Shown: positions 1 to 11,700 of the stretch, piece by piece
How positions within the stretch are numbered: position 1 is the first letter of the stretch
Layout of the letters: each line of letters begins with the position of its first letter
Assembly: GCA_024195265.1 (NCBI GenBank)
Contig: JAJLRJ010000014.1
Span: forward strand, 20,346,093-20,410,092
Direction of reading: 5' to 3'
DNA: 64,000 nt
From: Dendrophyllia cribrosa
Lineage: Eukaryota > Cnidaria > Anthozoa > Scleractinia > Dendrophylliidae
The notes under the pieces: model-generated
What the model was told of the DNA's origin: nothing
Databases searched by the model: none
What the model saw: only the letters and a program-made list of their open reading frames with translations
Position numbers and translations under genes: made by a program

Positions 1-726
1 GCTCCATTTTCTTTGTAGAGATTAGTAAACTGTGCACAAGCCCAATTTTTCAAAATAATAAAAGTTTGCAAAGTTTGGAGCAAGTCATAATTTAGAACCT
101 TCACCAGATAATTTATTAGCTCCACTTTTTCCTGGACACAAGACCAATTTATATCAAAATCAAACCAAAATGTTTCATTAATTCTGTGCTACATTGAATG
201 CCAACAGAAAAACGTCTTTTCCTCCACTTAAAAACTAAATTTAAGAGAGCCCATCTATGATGCCCGATGTCTGGTTTTTCGTTTTACCCAAAACAGGTTT
301 CTTTTTGTCAGTTGAAATTTATTACAGAAACTAACATAAATGGCCTGAATCAAATCAAGGGGTTATACAGACCATGATAATAATAAACGGAACCAAAGTA
401 GACATAATTCGTCTTTTTATAATCGGTTCTGTATCTCTTGTTCAAATTGAGGTAAGTGAATGTTTAATAAAATATCCGGCAGCATCAAAACAACAGAAAA
501 ATTTCCTATATACTAAAAAAACAATTCACCATCTCATAAGTTAACGCCAAGTTATTATTTCTAACAAATTTTGCGAACGAATTAATATTTTGCTCAGTAT
601 TTTAGTGTGTCGGACTTGTTCAAACAAACAATTCATAAATTGAGATCATAGGAAAAATGTAGTTTTCAGAGTCAGTTTCAATTTCATTTTGCAAAAAATC
701 TTGCTAAAATGTTTTGAAAAATGATT
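1..726. other. AT-rich sequence without recognised gene
   Basis: Nothing coding was seen. A motif at about 32-55 (GTGCAC.AGCCCAATTT.TCAAAAT) recurs at about 2803-2826, suggesting a shared old repeat. Confidence 0.4.
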
Positions 727-730
727 TTAA

Positions 731-1289
731 AGTGCCCCTGCGATCAAATCTTTGATTTTCATTTTTTTACATTTTCGTGTACTATTAGACTTTCTTACTC
801 ATCTTGCCAAATTTCAATCCATTACGAACATCAGAAGTCATTTTATTTTAACATTTATTTCCGAGAAGTTACGGCCGCCATTAATCAACCTTGTTCCAAG
901 GCTTGGTTGCGAATGAGAGAATTAAGTGACGTCAAAGACTCAAACATACCTCACGGGTTGAAATTATAATAACAATCAGCATAGAAAATTGCACGAAGAA
1001 CAAGTCCAAAGTTTTTGTTGCTTTTCGCGTGATTTTCAATACTTATTGTTATTATAATTTCAACCCGTGAGGAATGTTTGAGTCTTTGACGTCACTTTCT
1101 CCCATTCGTAACCAAGCCTTGGAACAAGGTTGATTAATGGCGGCCGTAAATTCTCGGAAATAAATGTTCAAATAAAATGACTTCTGATGTTCGTAATGAA
1201 TTGAAATTTGGCAAGATGAGTAAGAAAGTCTAACTGTACACGAAAATGTAAAAAAAAATGAAAATCAAAAATTTGATCGCAGGGGCACT
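731..1289. mobile_element. TTAA-flanked foldback element, ends AGTGCCCCTGCG
   Basis: Two arms of about 245 bp (731 to about 978, and about 1044-1289) are near-perfect reverse complements around a loop of about 65 bp. TTAA stands directly outside both ends (727-730 and 1290-1293). The element carries no transposase. The frame 721-969 lies wholly in the left arm and is not a gene. The termini resemble those of the element at 55421-55953. Confidence 0.85.
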
Positions 1290-1503
1290 TTAAAGGATAA
1301 ACGATATTTAAAAACCCGAAACATCTTTTTCTGAGAATTTAACTTGAGTAACAAAGTAAAACAGGTTAACTAAACCGTTGATTATTTTGTTTGAAATGTT
1401 TAATTTATGCAGTTGACTTCGAAACGTTATCTGTTGTTCTTCCTCAAAGAATAGTTTTTTGTTTGTATTTTCCTTTGGTCTGTATAACAGGTCTACATTG
1501 TAG

Positions 1504-2015
1504 TTCTAAAAAGATGTCAGTGTTAACTGACGTTTCGACAACCAGAGCGGACGTCATCTTCAGAGCCGTGTAAATTGTAAGCTGTCATTAGTCAGTTTTG
1601 CAATGATGTCATTGGCTGTTAAGACTGTAGTCTGTGATTGGTGCGTTTCGATCCGTGCATTAATAGTGTAATTTTTGTCGGTGTATTCAGTGTTTGTCTG
1701 TTCTGTTGAAAAGTCGTTTGTAGGCCGCAGGTAACTGTTAGCATCGGCTCGGTGGTTTGGTCTAAGTTTAGTTGTCCGTACTGTAGGTAACGTATTCGAC
1801 AGAGTCCCAGTTCATTCTGTGATTTGTGTGTAAATGGTGTTCAGCCAGTTGCAGCATTTGATCTTGTATACCGCTCCTTGTCTGTCTCTAGGTTTGTCTT
1901 TAACATTTCTTAGTATTTGTCGTCAAGTAGTAGATGACTCTGAAGAGGACTTTCGTTCAGGTTGTCGAAACGTCAGTCATTGTCAACAACTGAACAGTTC
2001 TTTTTAGAACTACAC
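1504..2015 (-). mobile_element. Decayed GIY-YIG / Penelope-like retroelement fragment with inverted terminal motifs
   Basis: Read on the minus strand, about 1920-1570 gives a broken protein (KDKPRDRQGAVYKIKC, then in another frame MNWDSVEYVTYSTDN) that resembles the GIY-YIG endonuclease tail of Penelope-like elements. A motif CTGAAGAtGACgtc...GTCGAAACGTCAG ends the fragment on the minus strand (about 1570-1530). A second copy lies in the opposite orientation (plus, about 1938-1980, followed by TTTTTAGAACTACACT). Several frameshifts and stops are present. The family name is an inference from these residues. Confidence 0.6.
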
Positions 2016-2446
2016 TAACCCGGACGATCACACCCGACAGACTATTGATACTTCTGGGCTTAATTAACCATTAACAAGGCTTTTATTGATAATAGAAAAC
2101 GCTAGCTTTCCTCAACACCAGACATCGGGGCTTTATAAACTAAGCTCCTAAATATACGTACGATCGACAAGAGAACACAGGTACTCAAACTCAGGAAATA
2201 GCTATCTAATAATTTTTTTGGCATGGGCAACTAAGAATAACTTTCCGTGGATTAAATAAAAAAAGTGAAAAAGAAAGAAAAGCAACAACTAGTAAAGGCC
2301 TTTGTTCTCTTGTCAATCCGTTGATGTAGGGAACGTGTGAGTAATTGTAAGGAGCACTGACAGGACGCACCAGACTTTGGTTAAAATGAAAATTAATTGA
2401 ATAAATTAACGAAATAATTTCGAAAAGGAATTGTATAACAGCCAAA

Positions 2447-2606
2447 AGACAATATTCGTATTCTCGGTATTGAACTGGTACTAGCTTACAGTCGAGGCTC
2501 ATGCGGGGGAATATCAATAAAAATATTTGCATGTGAAAAAATTCCCCCGCATGAGCCTCGACTGCACGCTAGTTCCAGTTCAATACCGTGAATACGAATA
2601 TTGTCT
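2447..2606. mobile_element. Short foldback element
   Basis: Arms of about 65 bp (2447-2512 and about 2541-2606) are imperfect reverse complements centred on GAGGCTCATGCGGGGGAAT. The minus frame at 2206-2532 overlaps it and is not supported as a gene. Confidence 0.7.
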
Positions 2607-2644
2607 AATAGACGTGTCCATTTTCATTCTAGCGATAGATTAAA

Positions 2645-2803
2645 TAGCCCAATTTCTATATACTAAAATTCAACTTGAAACAAAAGACATCACTACGAGG
2701 CTTAGGGGAATAAACCACATAAATCCCTACTATCATTCCCCTAAGCCTCGTAGTGATGTCTTTTGTTTTAAGTTGAATTTTAATATATCATAATTGGGCT
2801 ATT
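2645..2803. mobile_element. Short foldback element ending TAGCCCAATT
   Basis: The arms (about 2645-2712 and 2735-2803) are reverse complements and start and end with TAGCCCAATT/AATTGGGCTA. The central part contains ACTACGAGGCTTAGGGGAAT. TA at both ends suggests a TA target. Confidence 0.7.
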
Positions 2804-3017
2804 GTGCACGAGCCCAATTTATCAAAATCTTTCTTTAAGGTGGCTCACAACAGTTCCCAGAATTTTCCATCACCTATACTTTGATGGATCAATACTATAA
2901 TTCTTTATCAGTTCATGCTTCAATAACGGTATCAAACAAATTCCCAATCATTGGTAAATAAGTTGTGGTCTCTTTTATGATGTAACAGGTTACCATAGTA
3001 ACAGTATAACCTGTTAA

Positions 3018-3331
3018 AGGCACCCCTAATTTTAGCTTTACGTGCTTATAACTAAAAAACGAGCTGGTAGACCCCATTTTTTATTATTGAATTGTAATTG
3101 GCATGTTAAGATACAACTTTTTGAAAAGTTTAAAAAAATTCTGTACGTAGGGTCCAGAGCCACCTTAAGTTTTCGAAAATTTAAGGTGGTTCTGAACCCT
3201 ATATACAGAATTTTTTTTAACTTTACAAAATGTTATATCTTAACATGTCAATTACAATTCAATAATAAAATATGAGGTCTACCAGCTCGTTTTTTAGTTA
3301 TAAGCACGTAAAGCTAATATTAAGGGTGCCT
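3018..3331. mobile_element. Inner foldback element, ends AGGCACCC, TTAA-flanked
   Basis: Almost the entire 314 bp is two reverse-complementary arms of about 155 bp with a tiny loop near 3178. TTAA lies at 3014-3017 and 3332-3335; the right TTAA is shared with the next element. The frame 3042-3275 is a read through the arms, not a gene. Confidence 0.8.
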
Positions 3332-3335
3332 TTAA

Positions 3336-3876
3336 CCCTATTCGGCCTGGGGGGGGGGGGGGGGGGGCACAAAGTGCCCGCGCTAACTTTCAACATTCAT
3401 AACTTCTTCTATATGTATTCAAACGCCATCAAACTTTGTGACTTTTCCTAAAATTTATCTGGCAACAATTTTATATGACAATTTTTCGATCACGTGACTT
3501 GATGTTTCCATGGCAACAAGATTTTGACAGCCATGTTTTTGACATTTGCATATTTATACCTTTGAATGAAGAATATATTTTTTTTATATTTTTACATCAT
3601 TTAGCGTTTATTTATTGGTTTTGATAAATTTTGAGTGAATTTGGACGGTTTTTAAGAGGTTTTAAAAAATTTCAGAAATCCAAAATGGCGGATCCAAGAT
3701 GGCGGCTGTATAACTAATTACCTAATAACTACGTCATACGACGTCATCATTCCATTGTACGGACCGCAAAGGAGACAGTTTTGGACGTACTATGTACCGT
3801 TAATGTTCTTGAAGTTACGAGGGGGCACAATGTGCCAGACTCAGAAACTCAAAAAAAAAGCCCAGACTGAATAGGG
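3336..3876. mobile_element. piggyBac-like non-autonomous element, TTAA target, TIR CCCTATTC
   Basis: The element runs CCCTATTCGGCCTGG ... CCAGACTGAATAGGG, between TTAA at 3332-3335 and at 3877-3880. A TTAA target and a terminal CCC are classic for piggyBac elements; the assignment is an inference. The 541-bp body has a G tract (3350-3367) next to CACAAAGTGCC and no transposase. Confidence 0.7.
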
Positions 3877-4060
3877 TTAACAGGTTATACTGTTACTATG
3901 GTAACGTGTTACATCATAAAACGAGACAACAACTTGTTTACCAATGATTGGGCATTTGTTTGATACCATTATTGAAGCATCAACTGATAAAGAATTATAG
4001 TATTGATCCATCAAAGTATAGGTGATGGAAAATTCTGGGAACTATTGCTAGCCACCTTAA

Positions 4061-5256
4061 CTGATCGTTTACTGGAGTACACCTGCACTGCACATTCGCG
4101 TGTATGGAAACCTTTGCGGCTTGTGATGTATAAATAGATAAACTAAGTTTAGAGAAAGTGATTCAATTTAGAACATTCAACAAACAATTACTTGGTTCCA
4201 TTTTGAACACAATTCCAGACTTTGATTACATTGAATAAATATTTGCCCTTCTAAATTAATAGCGAAGCGCACAATTACTATTTATAGAACTAAAACTCAG
4301 ACAAACAAACCAAAAGTGACTCTCAGGGGATTCCTAATAACGAATTTCTATTGTCAGAAATGCAAGAATAAAAAAGAATAAATTATAAACTCAGACAAAC
4401 ATGAGTACTGACGTCATTTGTGCGCTTTGCTATTGAAATGTTTCTTGTTTCTGGAAAACTCGCGAATTTGTTGACAAAATACAAACTTTCATTTTGAGCT
4501 TCTAGTTCATACCAAATCGTTTTTTGTTTCAAAGTGTAAAATTGCTGAGGAAAATACGAAATAATACTTGAAAAAGAAAGTTCTTACTTTATAACAAACA
4601 ATTTAACTAATTTGGCGTGTTCCGACAAAGAAGTTTTCGAAAAACAGTCAGTGCCGCGTTTATATAAAACAATTTTGAAAGGAAGGTTAATTTATAACAG
4701 CCAATGTGACCATGGAAACAAATATTTGACTTGTCCAAATTAGGGGTTTGCAGTTGATAAACTGTCAGTGCTACCTTAAAAATACAAACACCCACCACAT
4801 CAACTGAAGTTATAACTGTTACGTTTATACCTACACGCTAAGCGATCGAACAAACAAAATCGTATTTCCTTTTATGGTGAAGTTTTCCAAGCAATTTTAT
4901 TTCATTTTGGCATTTGTTTGGCATAAAGAAATGTTCACCGGAACAAAAAACAACCCGTAAACAGAATCGCCAAATTATCAACCGTATAAATCAAACGATC
5001 GCTCAACGTCCAAATGGTGGCTGAGGTTAAAATTAACAAGTTATTTAACTAAGACCTATGCTGATTTGACGGTTCAGACAATTACCAACCAGTACACGAT
5101 TCGGCAAAATCAACTGAAAGCTACTGAATAAATTTCAATATCCTCCCGGTATCGAATTCGCTCTTCCTCTGAATCAAAACATTCGATACTAATATAAACT
5201 AAAGTATTTTCCCATGTTCAGCCACCATTTGTACAAAAAATGAACTAAACAAAGTT
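4061..5256. other. No recognised feature
   Basis: This is AT-rich sequence with short frames only. No gene, strong hairpin or tandem repeat was identified by eye. Confidence 0.35.
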
Positions 5257-5890
5257 CTTATCTTTGATGAGATTCCTCCTGATTTGTCCATTCCAGTTTG
5301 TCCCCTTGAATTGTTTCTTCATCCCGCCATTTTCCTGACGTTGATACTCTTTCAAGTTCCTGAAAATATAAATGAACGATTGATAAGATAAAATGTTCAA
5401 GTTTTGTTATTTAACAGGCGACTGAGATTGTATTTTAGATGCATTAGACGTGGTTTTCATCATCAGTTGATTGTATACAATGAAAGAATAAACGATTTCA
5501 AAATATTTTTCAACATTTGTTTCAAGGCCTTAGCTTCGTTGAACTATAAAATGTTTTATTGAAAGTATATGCAGTTTGAACGAAATTAACCAACTAGAGA
5601 CCTTAATAAAAGACAAACGCAATACCAAAATGCAGAGACGTCGTAAGACGAAGAGAAGCTCGACGCACGTGTTTGCTTTATCGAGCAAAATTCTATACTT
5701 TTTTACTGAACAAATGTAATTTTTTTGCTAAGCAACTCTTACCTTCGGTTGGAGTTGTGGGGCGACTTTTTCCTTGGCGGTACGTCTTCCAGGAGTCTTC
5801 CAAGTTGCTTCTGGGGCGCCAAAAAGTTTTACAACTTGCGAGACATCTTCACACGAACACGGCCCGCTTGATTTGCGGCGAGGGCAACGA
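5257..5890 (-). CDS. Possible two terminal exons of a small unrecognised gene
   Basis: A minus-strand open segment (about 5890-5743) encodes EDVSQVVKLFGAPEATW and then KTPGRRTAKEKVAPQLQPK. It ends at a strong donor (CCGAAG|GTAAG). About 380 nt further on is a good acceptor (TTTATATTTTCAG), followed in the same phase by ELERVSTSGKW, then DEETIQGDKLEWTNQEES and a stop at about 5257. The joined peptide is hydrophilic and looks coding. No ATG lies in frame in the first segment, so a first exon must be upstream, or the call is wrong. The segment lies downstream of the ODAD2 3' end on the same strand. The family is not recognised. Confidence 0.3.
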
Positions 5891-5899
5891 TATTTTCAT

Positions 5900-8650
5900 G
5901 AATATTGATTAGAAACTTTGGCCAATCGCCTGGCGACAAATGCGTCAAAGATTTTGGGGTAAACAACGTTTTCACGCTTTTCAGTAATGAAAACGCAAAT
6001 AAAGAAAGAAAAGCACGTGATAACAAAGTTTGCATATTTTTCTTAAGGTGATTCCACTGAAATAGAACTTACAATAGATTCTTGTTCAAACTTTGCCTAC
6101 GAAACTCATTATATCAGAACTTCAGTTTTAAAATAAAAAATGGGGGTGCTCGTGTTGGTTAAGGAGCTGTCAGGCATCGAATATGCCTTTTTTTGGCATT
6201 TTAGCAGTGTTGTTATAGAAAACCATTGCCATTTTTTGAAAACTCCTCAAAACTCAAAAACTCACGAGAACATGCTAAAGAACTACAGCAGACATCGCAT
6301 ACATTGCGTTTAACATCGGGTAAACTTTTTACATTCATTTATAGACAGAGAAGTCTTAGCGATAGGCAAATATCAGACAAAATCCGTTTTCCACATTACT
6401 AAAATGCAAAACAGAGAAACCGCAGTTCAGCTTTAATTATCTCATTTATTAAATTTTCAACAATAGAAATTTAACTAGAGGTTACAAATTGTAAGTGAAA
6501 TGCCGCGAGTAGATTCTGGGCAGTACTACATCATAACGTATGAATGTACCATAGAAACAATAAGGCACCAATTTTAAAATGTTTCCCCTACCGGGAGGGG
6601 GGGGAGGGGGGGGGCAGGCGTACATGGGAATTTGACTCGAATACTCAGCCTGTGGGAGGGGTTTTTGATTTTATTTGACTTCCAGGCCCCGGTTCCTGGA
6701 AAGCCGATTAAACTATCTCTAGATTAGCGGTTAATACACGGTTAAATTTCTTATTCAAAGGATAACTAATTGAGGGATAAAAAGGCGTTCCTGAAAACGG
6801 ATTTAACCCTCGGTTAACTATCCCTCGATTAAATTCAGAAAAATCCGGTTAAACTAGTTATTCAGATGCAGGCGCGCGCGAAAATTTAAATGCGCGGGAA
6901 TAGGCGTTTTACACGAAACTTGCAAGCTCTGAATCAAACCTTGACATTGTTGTTTTAGTCGAAGAAAAAAACGTAATCTCTTGCGATTTACAGCATGAAA
7001 ATTTGTTGCGCGCGCGTAGATGGTAATACGCGAATTGTTGCACAAGAAGCGCGCGCATCGAAGTTATAGTGACACCGCTGGACACACGCATGCTCAAAAT
7101 CATCGTGAAAAATAAAAATCTGTAGAATCGAGATTGTGCTGACATTACTTCAGGCAACACAGGGATCCTACAGGCAGAGGGTTCCCGTCAAGATTAATGT
7201 GCTGCTCGCACAGAAAGGACGAAAAAAAAGGTGGGGTTCCCTCAGTACGGTGCCTTCAGTCGTACGAATGGACAACCTTGCAGCTGGGCCCAACACGCAA
7301 ACACGTAGAATAATTTCTAACTGTCCCTAATGAGATGCATTTTTCGGATCGATAATATAATTCTCTTTTTCGGGTCGTAACAAGTGGTCCATCCGTACAG
7401 ATCGAAAACCGTCTTTTTGGGGTCTTATCAGGTCGAGAGTATTGGACAACGCTCAATTTTCAAGACTACAGCTCTTGTAGAAACGGAGAAAATCTCCTCA
7501 TACCAAAAAATTGCCCCCTGAAAATAGAAATTTGCTCCGGGCGTGCGCGTTACTAAAATGAACTATTGCCCATGCGCAGTTATGCTCGAACGGCCTGGGC
7601 GCTAGTCCGCGCAAGTTACCAATAGAAGCCAAAATGGGCTCAGTCGAAGCATAATGCACTAAAACTAAATGGCAAAAAGACGGGGTTTTCTTCGCTACAA
7701 CTAAATCATATTTCCCACCAAAATGTTCACTAGATCCCAGTCTTTTCAAGACCGAGTGTGGATGTTGACATTACACCTATTTAAATGAGTTATACCGCTA
7801 AAGGCGATGACCGCGCGGTTTAACTTCAAGGTCAAAATGACGGACTTTTTTTTAAGTTATTAAAATATTTTAACGTTTCCAGATAGAATAATAACCAAAT
7901 TACTGGAATTCGAGTGTGGATTTCTGAAAAGTAATTCATAAATGGGCGAAATTTTGATTTTCCCTTCAAAAACTGGCGTTTGCGCTGTGATTTTAAGGGT
8001 CAAATTGGGGGTCTGGGGACGAGTTAAAAAATTAGAGGCAAATGTCATCTAATTTTTTGAAATGAAATATCGAAACAATAGAAATTTGTTTAGGAGTAAA
8101 AATGAGTCAATTTTTCGAAAATCCAAGAGAACCCTTTTTAGCTCATTCACCATTTTCTATTGTTACAATATTTATGCGTTTATTGCCAAGCGGATTTCAC
8201 TATTAATTTTCAGCAGACTGTGACCACGTGGTTATTCTGGGCAAGTTTCAAGCTTTGTAAACCAATCAACCAATTTCTATTGTTTTAATATTCATGTACT
8301 TATAACTGTGTGACAATAAAAATTGTTTACACGCATTGGAAAGGGTTTGCGTGTGTTAACATTCAGTCAAATTTTATAAAGTTGGAGCTCTTGAACATTC
8401 AAACAAAAGAAATTGGTTAATGAGCTAAAAATAAGGAAGATTGGCACAACTCCAAAAAGGCAAATCCTCGTTAACCAACTTTTTTGTTTCAATATTCATG
8501 CTAAAAGAAGGAAAATATACGGGCATTTGAATCCTTATGCAAGTTTCAAAGAAAAAAAACTCTTGAAGAAATGGTGAAAATCCCTGTGAATTGTTCAAGC
8601 AATAGAAATAAAGTTCAGTCTACTTAGGAATAGTACACTAAATTGTTTGT
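5900..8650. other. Mostly featureless intergenic sequence with a degenerate foldback
   Basis: About 6685-6860 contains GATTAAAC/GGTTAA-rich imperfect inverted segments (CCCCGGTTCCTGGAAAGCC ... AAAATCCGGTTAAAC), like an old inverted-repeat element. A G-rich run occupies 6594-6615. No coding region is supported. Confidence 0.3.
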
Positions 8651-8658
8651 TAAACATT

Positions 8659-8664
8659 TTTATT
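8659..8664 (-). promoter_or_regulatory. Polyadenylation signal AATAAA of ODAD2
   Basis: A minus-strand AATAAA lies about 100 nt beyond the ODAD2 stop codon (TAG at 8768-8766). It is the nearest canonical signal and fits a short 3' UTR. No transcript evidence is available. Confidence 0.5.
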
Positions 8665-8765
8665 CGAAATATTCCATTTAGTTACATGTTTACGCTCGAA
8701 GAACTTTAAGGAAACGTTCCGTGCTTGACCTGCTGCAGCAGAAGATGTACGTTCGCAATGGCGTT

Positions 8766-11700
8766 CTATCTTGCAAGCATGTTCATAGTATTAACGCGCA
8801 TGTTCTTTATACATGCTGCCGCTGCCTCTTGGACTCGTTCATCCACTGATCCAGTTAGTACAAGTAATGTCTGTTGAAAAAACAGTGAAAAGCTCTGTTA
8901 CAAATAGCGTTCCGCCCAGGTGACGTCATATTTGTTAGCATTGCATTGTGGGATCGAAATGCGGACAAATATTTCAAAATGGCTGCCTCGGAAACACCAG
9001 TTTTTGCGATTCCTGTACATGTTGTGGATAATTGTCGAGTTGAACCCAAGAACAGTGCTTCGTAGCACCTGCTTTTTTCGTAGCTACCTGCATAGTTCTT
9101 GAATGTTTGTACGCATTTCAATCCCATGATGCTGCGCGCCAATTCTATTTTTAGAATCTGGGCGGAACGCTATTAAGAAGTTGTACGTTTACCTACCAGT
9201 CCATTTTTGGTAAAAGTCTTTCAATCAGAGACCATCAACAGGTAACTTGCAAATTCAATCGTTCACAATACAATGCATTATATGTTTTATATTTGCAATC
9301 CTTTGTGATTTTTAATTAACAACTATTCACCGAAGTGGAGGTGGGTAGTGGTGGATATTTACCGAGCCGCGAAGCGGCGAGGTAAATATCCACCACTACC
9401 CACCTACACTGAGGTGAATAGTTGTTTTAGTATATACTGAAACAGTGATATCTCACTATAACGAAAATGATGCTTTTTAACTCATTTATTCCTGTCAACG
9501 ATTACAATTTTCGCGCGCAAATTGCTGGGAGGTGAATAGCACTTGCTATTCCGAGTTTCAGTAGCCAATCAGAGCGTGCCAACAATGCTATCCACTGTTT
9601 CAGTATATACTAATTTATATTATTTTATATTTGCAACAACGTGAGAGAGATCTCATGAATTGGGCCAGAGTTACACGCCGAAAACCTGTCAGATTTGACT
9701 GGCAAAACTGATAGAACGAAAATCTGGTCTTTTTTCCATTTGCCACTTCTTGGTAAAAAAAATCACTTTCTTCAGCGTTTCCTGGGAATCTTTTACTACA
9801 TAAATAAAGTCTAGTGAAAGACCAACAACGAGGGAAAAAATGGAATAAGAACGAAAAAGAACGGAGAGTAAAACAAAGAAAGAGAAAAGTCAAGCTTATT
9901 ATGCTTTTTCTCGTTCAAAATCTCTGTAAATCTCTCACTTAAAGTCGGTTTATTTGAACCAGAAAGGAAAGGAAACTAAGTTTTTATGTTGCAAACGACG
10001 TTTTGGACAGTTTGCTTGCGAACTGCCTCCACAGCAGTCATAAAACGGCATTAGTGGCTTAAATTTGTCATATCCTGAGAAATTTCTAGGAGTCAGTGGG
10101 TTAATCAATAAAGGACTGAAACATTTTAACTGATCGAAGGCCATTTTATGAACAACAGCTATACAAAACAATTCACCGTTTACCTTCAGCGCATCGTGTT
10201 GATGAATCAAATAACAGTTGTATGGGTCACGCGACAATTTTTCTAGAGCGCATGCAATCGCACGCTTGACGGCCACGTCAGAAGAGTGTTTGAGGCTGTC
10301 AGCCAGGGGAACGACCGCTGGTGAGAATGACTTCACATTTTTTTCCAATCCACTGCAACTAAAATAGAGTTATGCAGATTGATAAGAACACATGAAAATA
10401 AAATGATGTCGATTTCTGTATTGCATTATTAAACCATTGAAAGACTGTCTTACGTTGCAATCGCCTCTGCTACCCATCGCTTTAGTTGCTCATCTTCCTA
10501 CAAAGATGAGAGAAAATGATTGACAGCTTCGCTAATAAATTAACATTGTAAAACGTTCAGAGTAGTTTTCAATAGCCCACTTCGAAAAATACCATAATAC
10601 TCTTTAAAGTGCAGGTTTGGGTGGTGCTTGATGTAAGCCTGATTTTTCCAATTTCTTTTGTTTTCAGCACGAACTGCATGGCTATGCTTCAACTTCTTGG
10701 AAATTTGCATACGGTGCACATTTGTATACGAACACACAATGCTACGTCCTAGCGTTGGGGCCGTGGATAGGGCAGTACGCAGCTCTTACAACGTCTTCTC
10801 TGATTTGCTGAGAATACAAAAGAGCAAACAACACAACAATGGACCCTAGCAATAGACAATAGAGCTGCGTGATATACAGCTCTAATGAAATTAGAGGTTG
10901 TTGAGAGCTGCGTGGTATCTGCTAGCGTTCCTACATGTACTCTGACTTACATTGTGCCATTCTAACAAAGGAGACTTGAATAATTACACCCCGGTGAGGC
11001 TGAGCCTGCACATAAAAGATCATAATGGTATTTTTCGAAATAGGCTATTGATTGTCGTAAAACACAAACCAAAGTAATCACTCTGGCCAATCACACCTAA
11101 GTTACTTATTGCTAGTTAAACCTAAACCTAAATCTGAACCATTGTTTCCAAAACCTTTGAACCTAAGATGTATCGATTTAAAGATCGTCCCATTACGTTT
11201 TGGTTTACTATTGATTCCGGACGTCCTTTGAAATGCCTTGAAAATTAGCCCGCTATACGGACCGTTGGTTTCACTCCGCGGTTTGAAAAAAGTGCATCAC
11301 GTGATCAAAATTCTGTTGACCGCCAATCGACAACATGATCGGTTATGTCACGTAACGTTAAACTTACGATGAATTAATTTTAAAGGGACACTGTCGCCTA
11401 TTTTTAGTATCACTTTAAAAAGCCAAAAAACATTTGTTTTAATAGAAACCTAAAAATAATGGTCCAGTGTTGTTAACAAATACTCTACCAGTGCACAGAA
11501 ACTAGTATTCGTTATCTCTGGCTGCGGATGGCCAAGATGGAAATGGATTGCATCTTGAAAAAATTGGCCAATTTTTTCAAGTTCCTCCCAAGAGTCGTTG
11601 AAAAATCGCAGAAAAACTTATTATGGTTTGTTCTTCCTTGAAGAAATCACTTGATATTATCTTCTTGGTGTTCTAAAAGCAATTTTATGCTTGAGCAAAG

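Larger units (their letters stand above)
2839..4056. mobile_element. Outer foldback element of a TTAA nest, ends GGTGGC
   Basis: The left arm is 2839-3013 and the right arm 3881-4056; they are about 90% reverse complementary. TTAA flanks the whole unit (2835-2838 and 4057-4060). Its centre carries two further TTAA-flanked elements (3018-3331 and 3336-3876), so it was there before they inserted. Confidence 0.8.
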
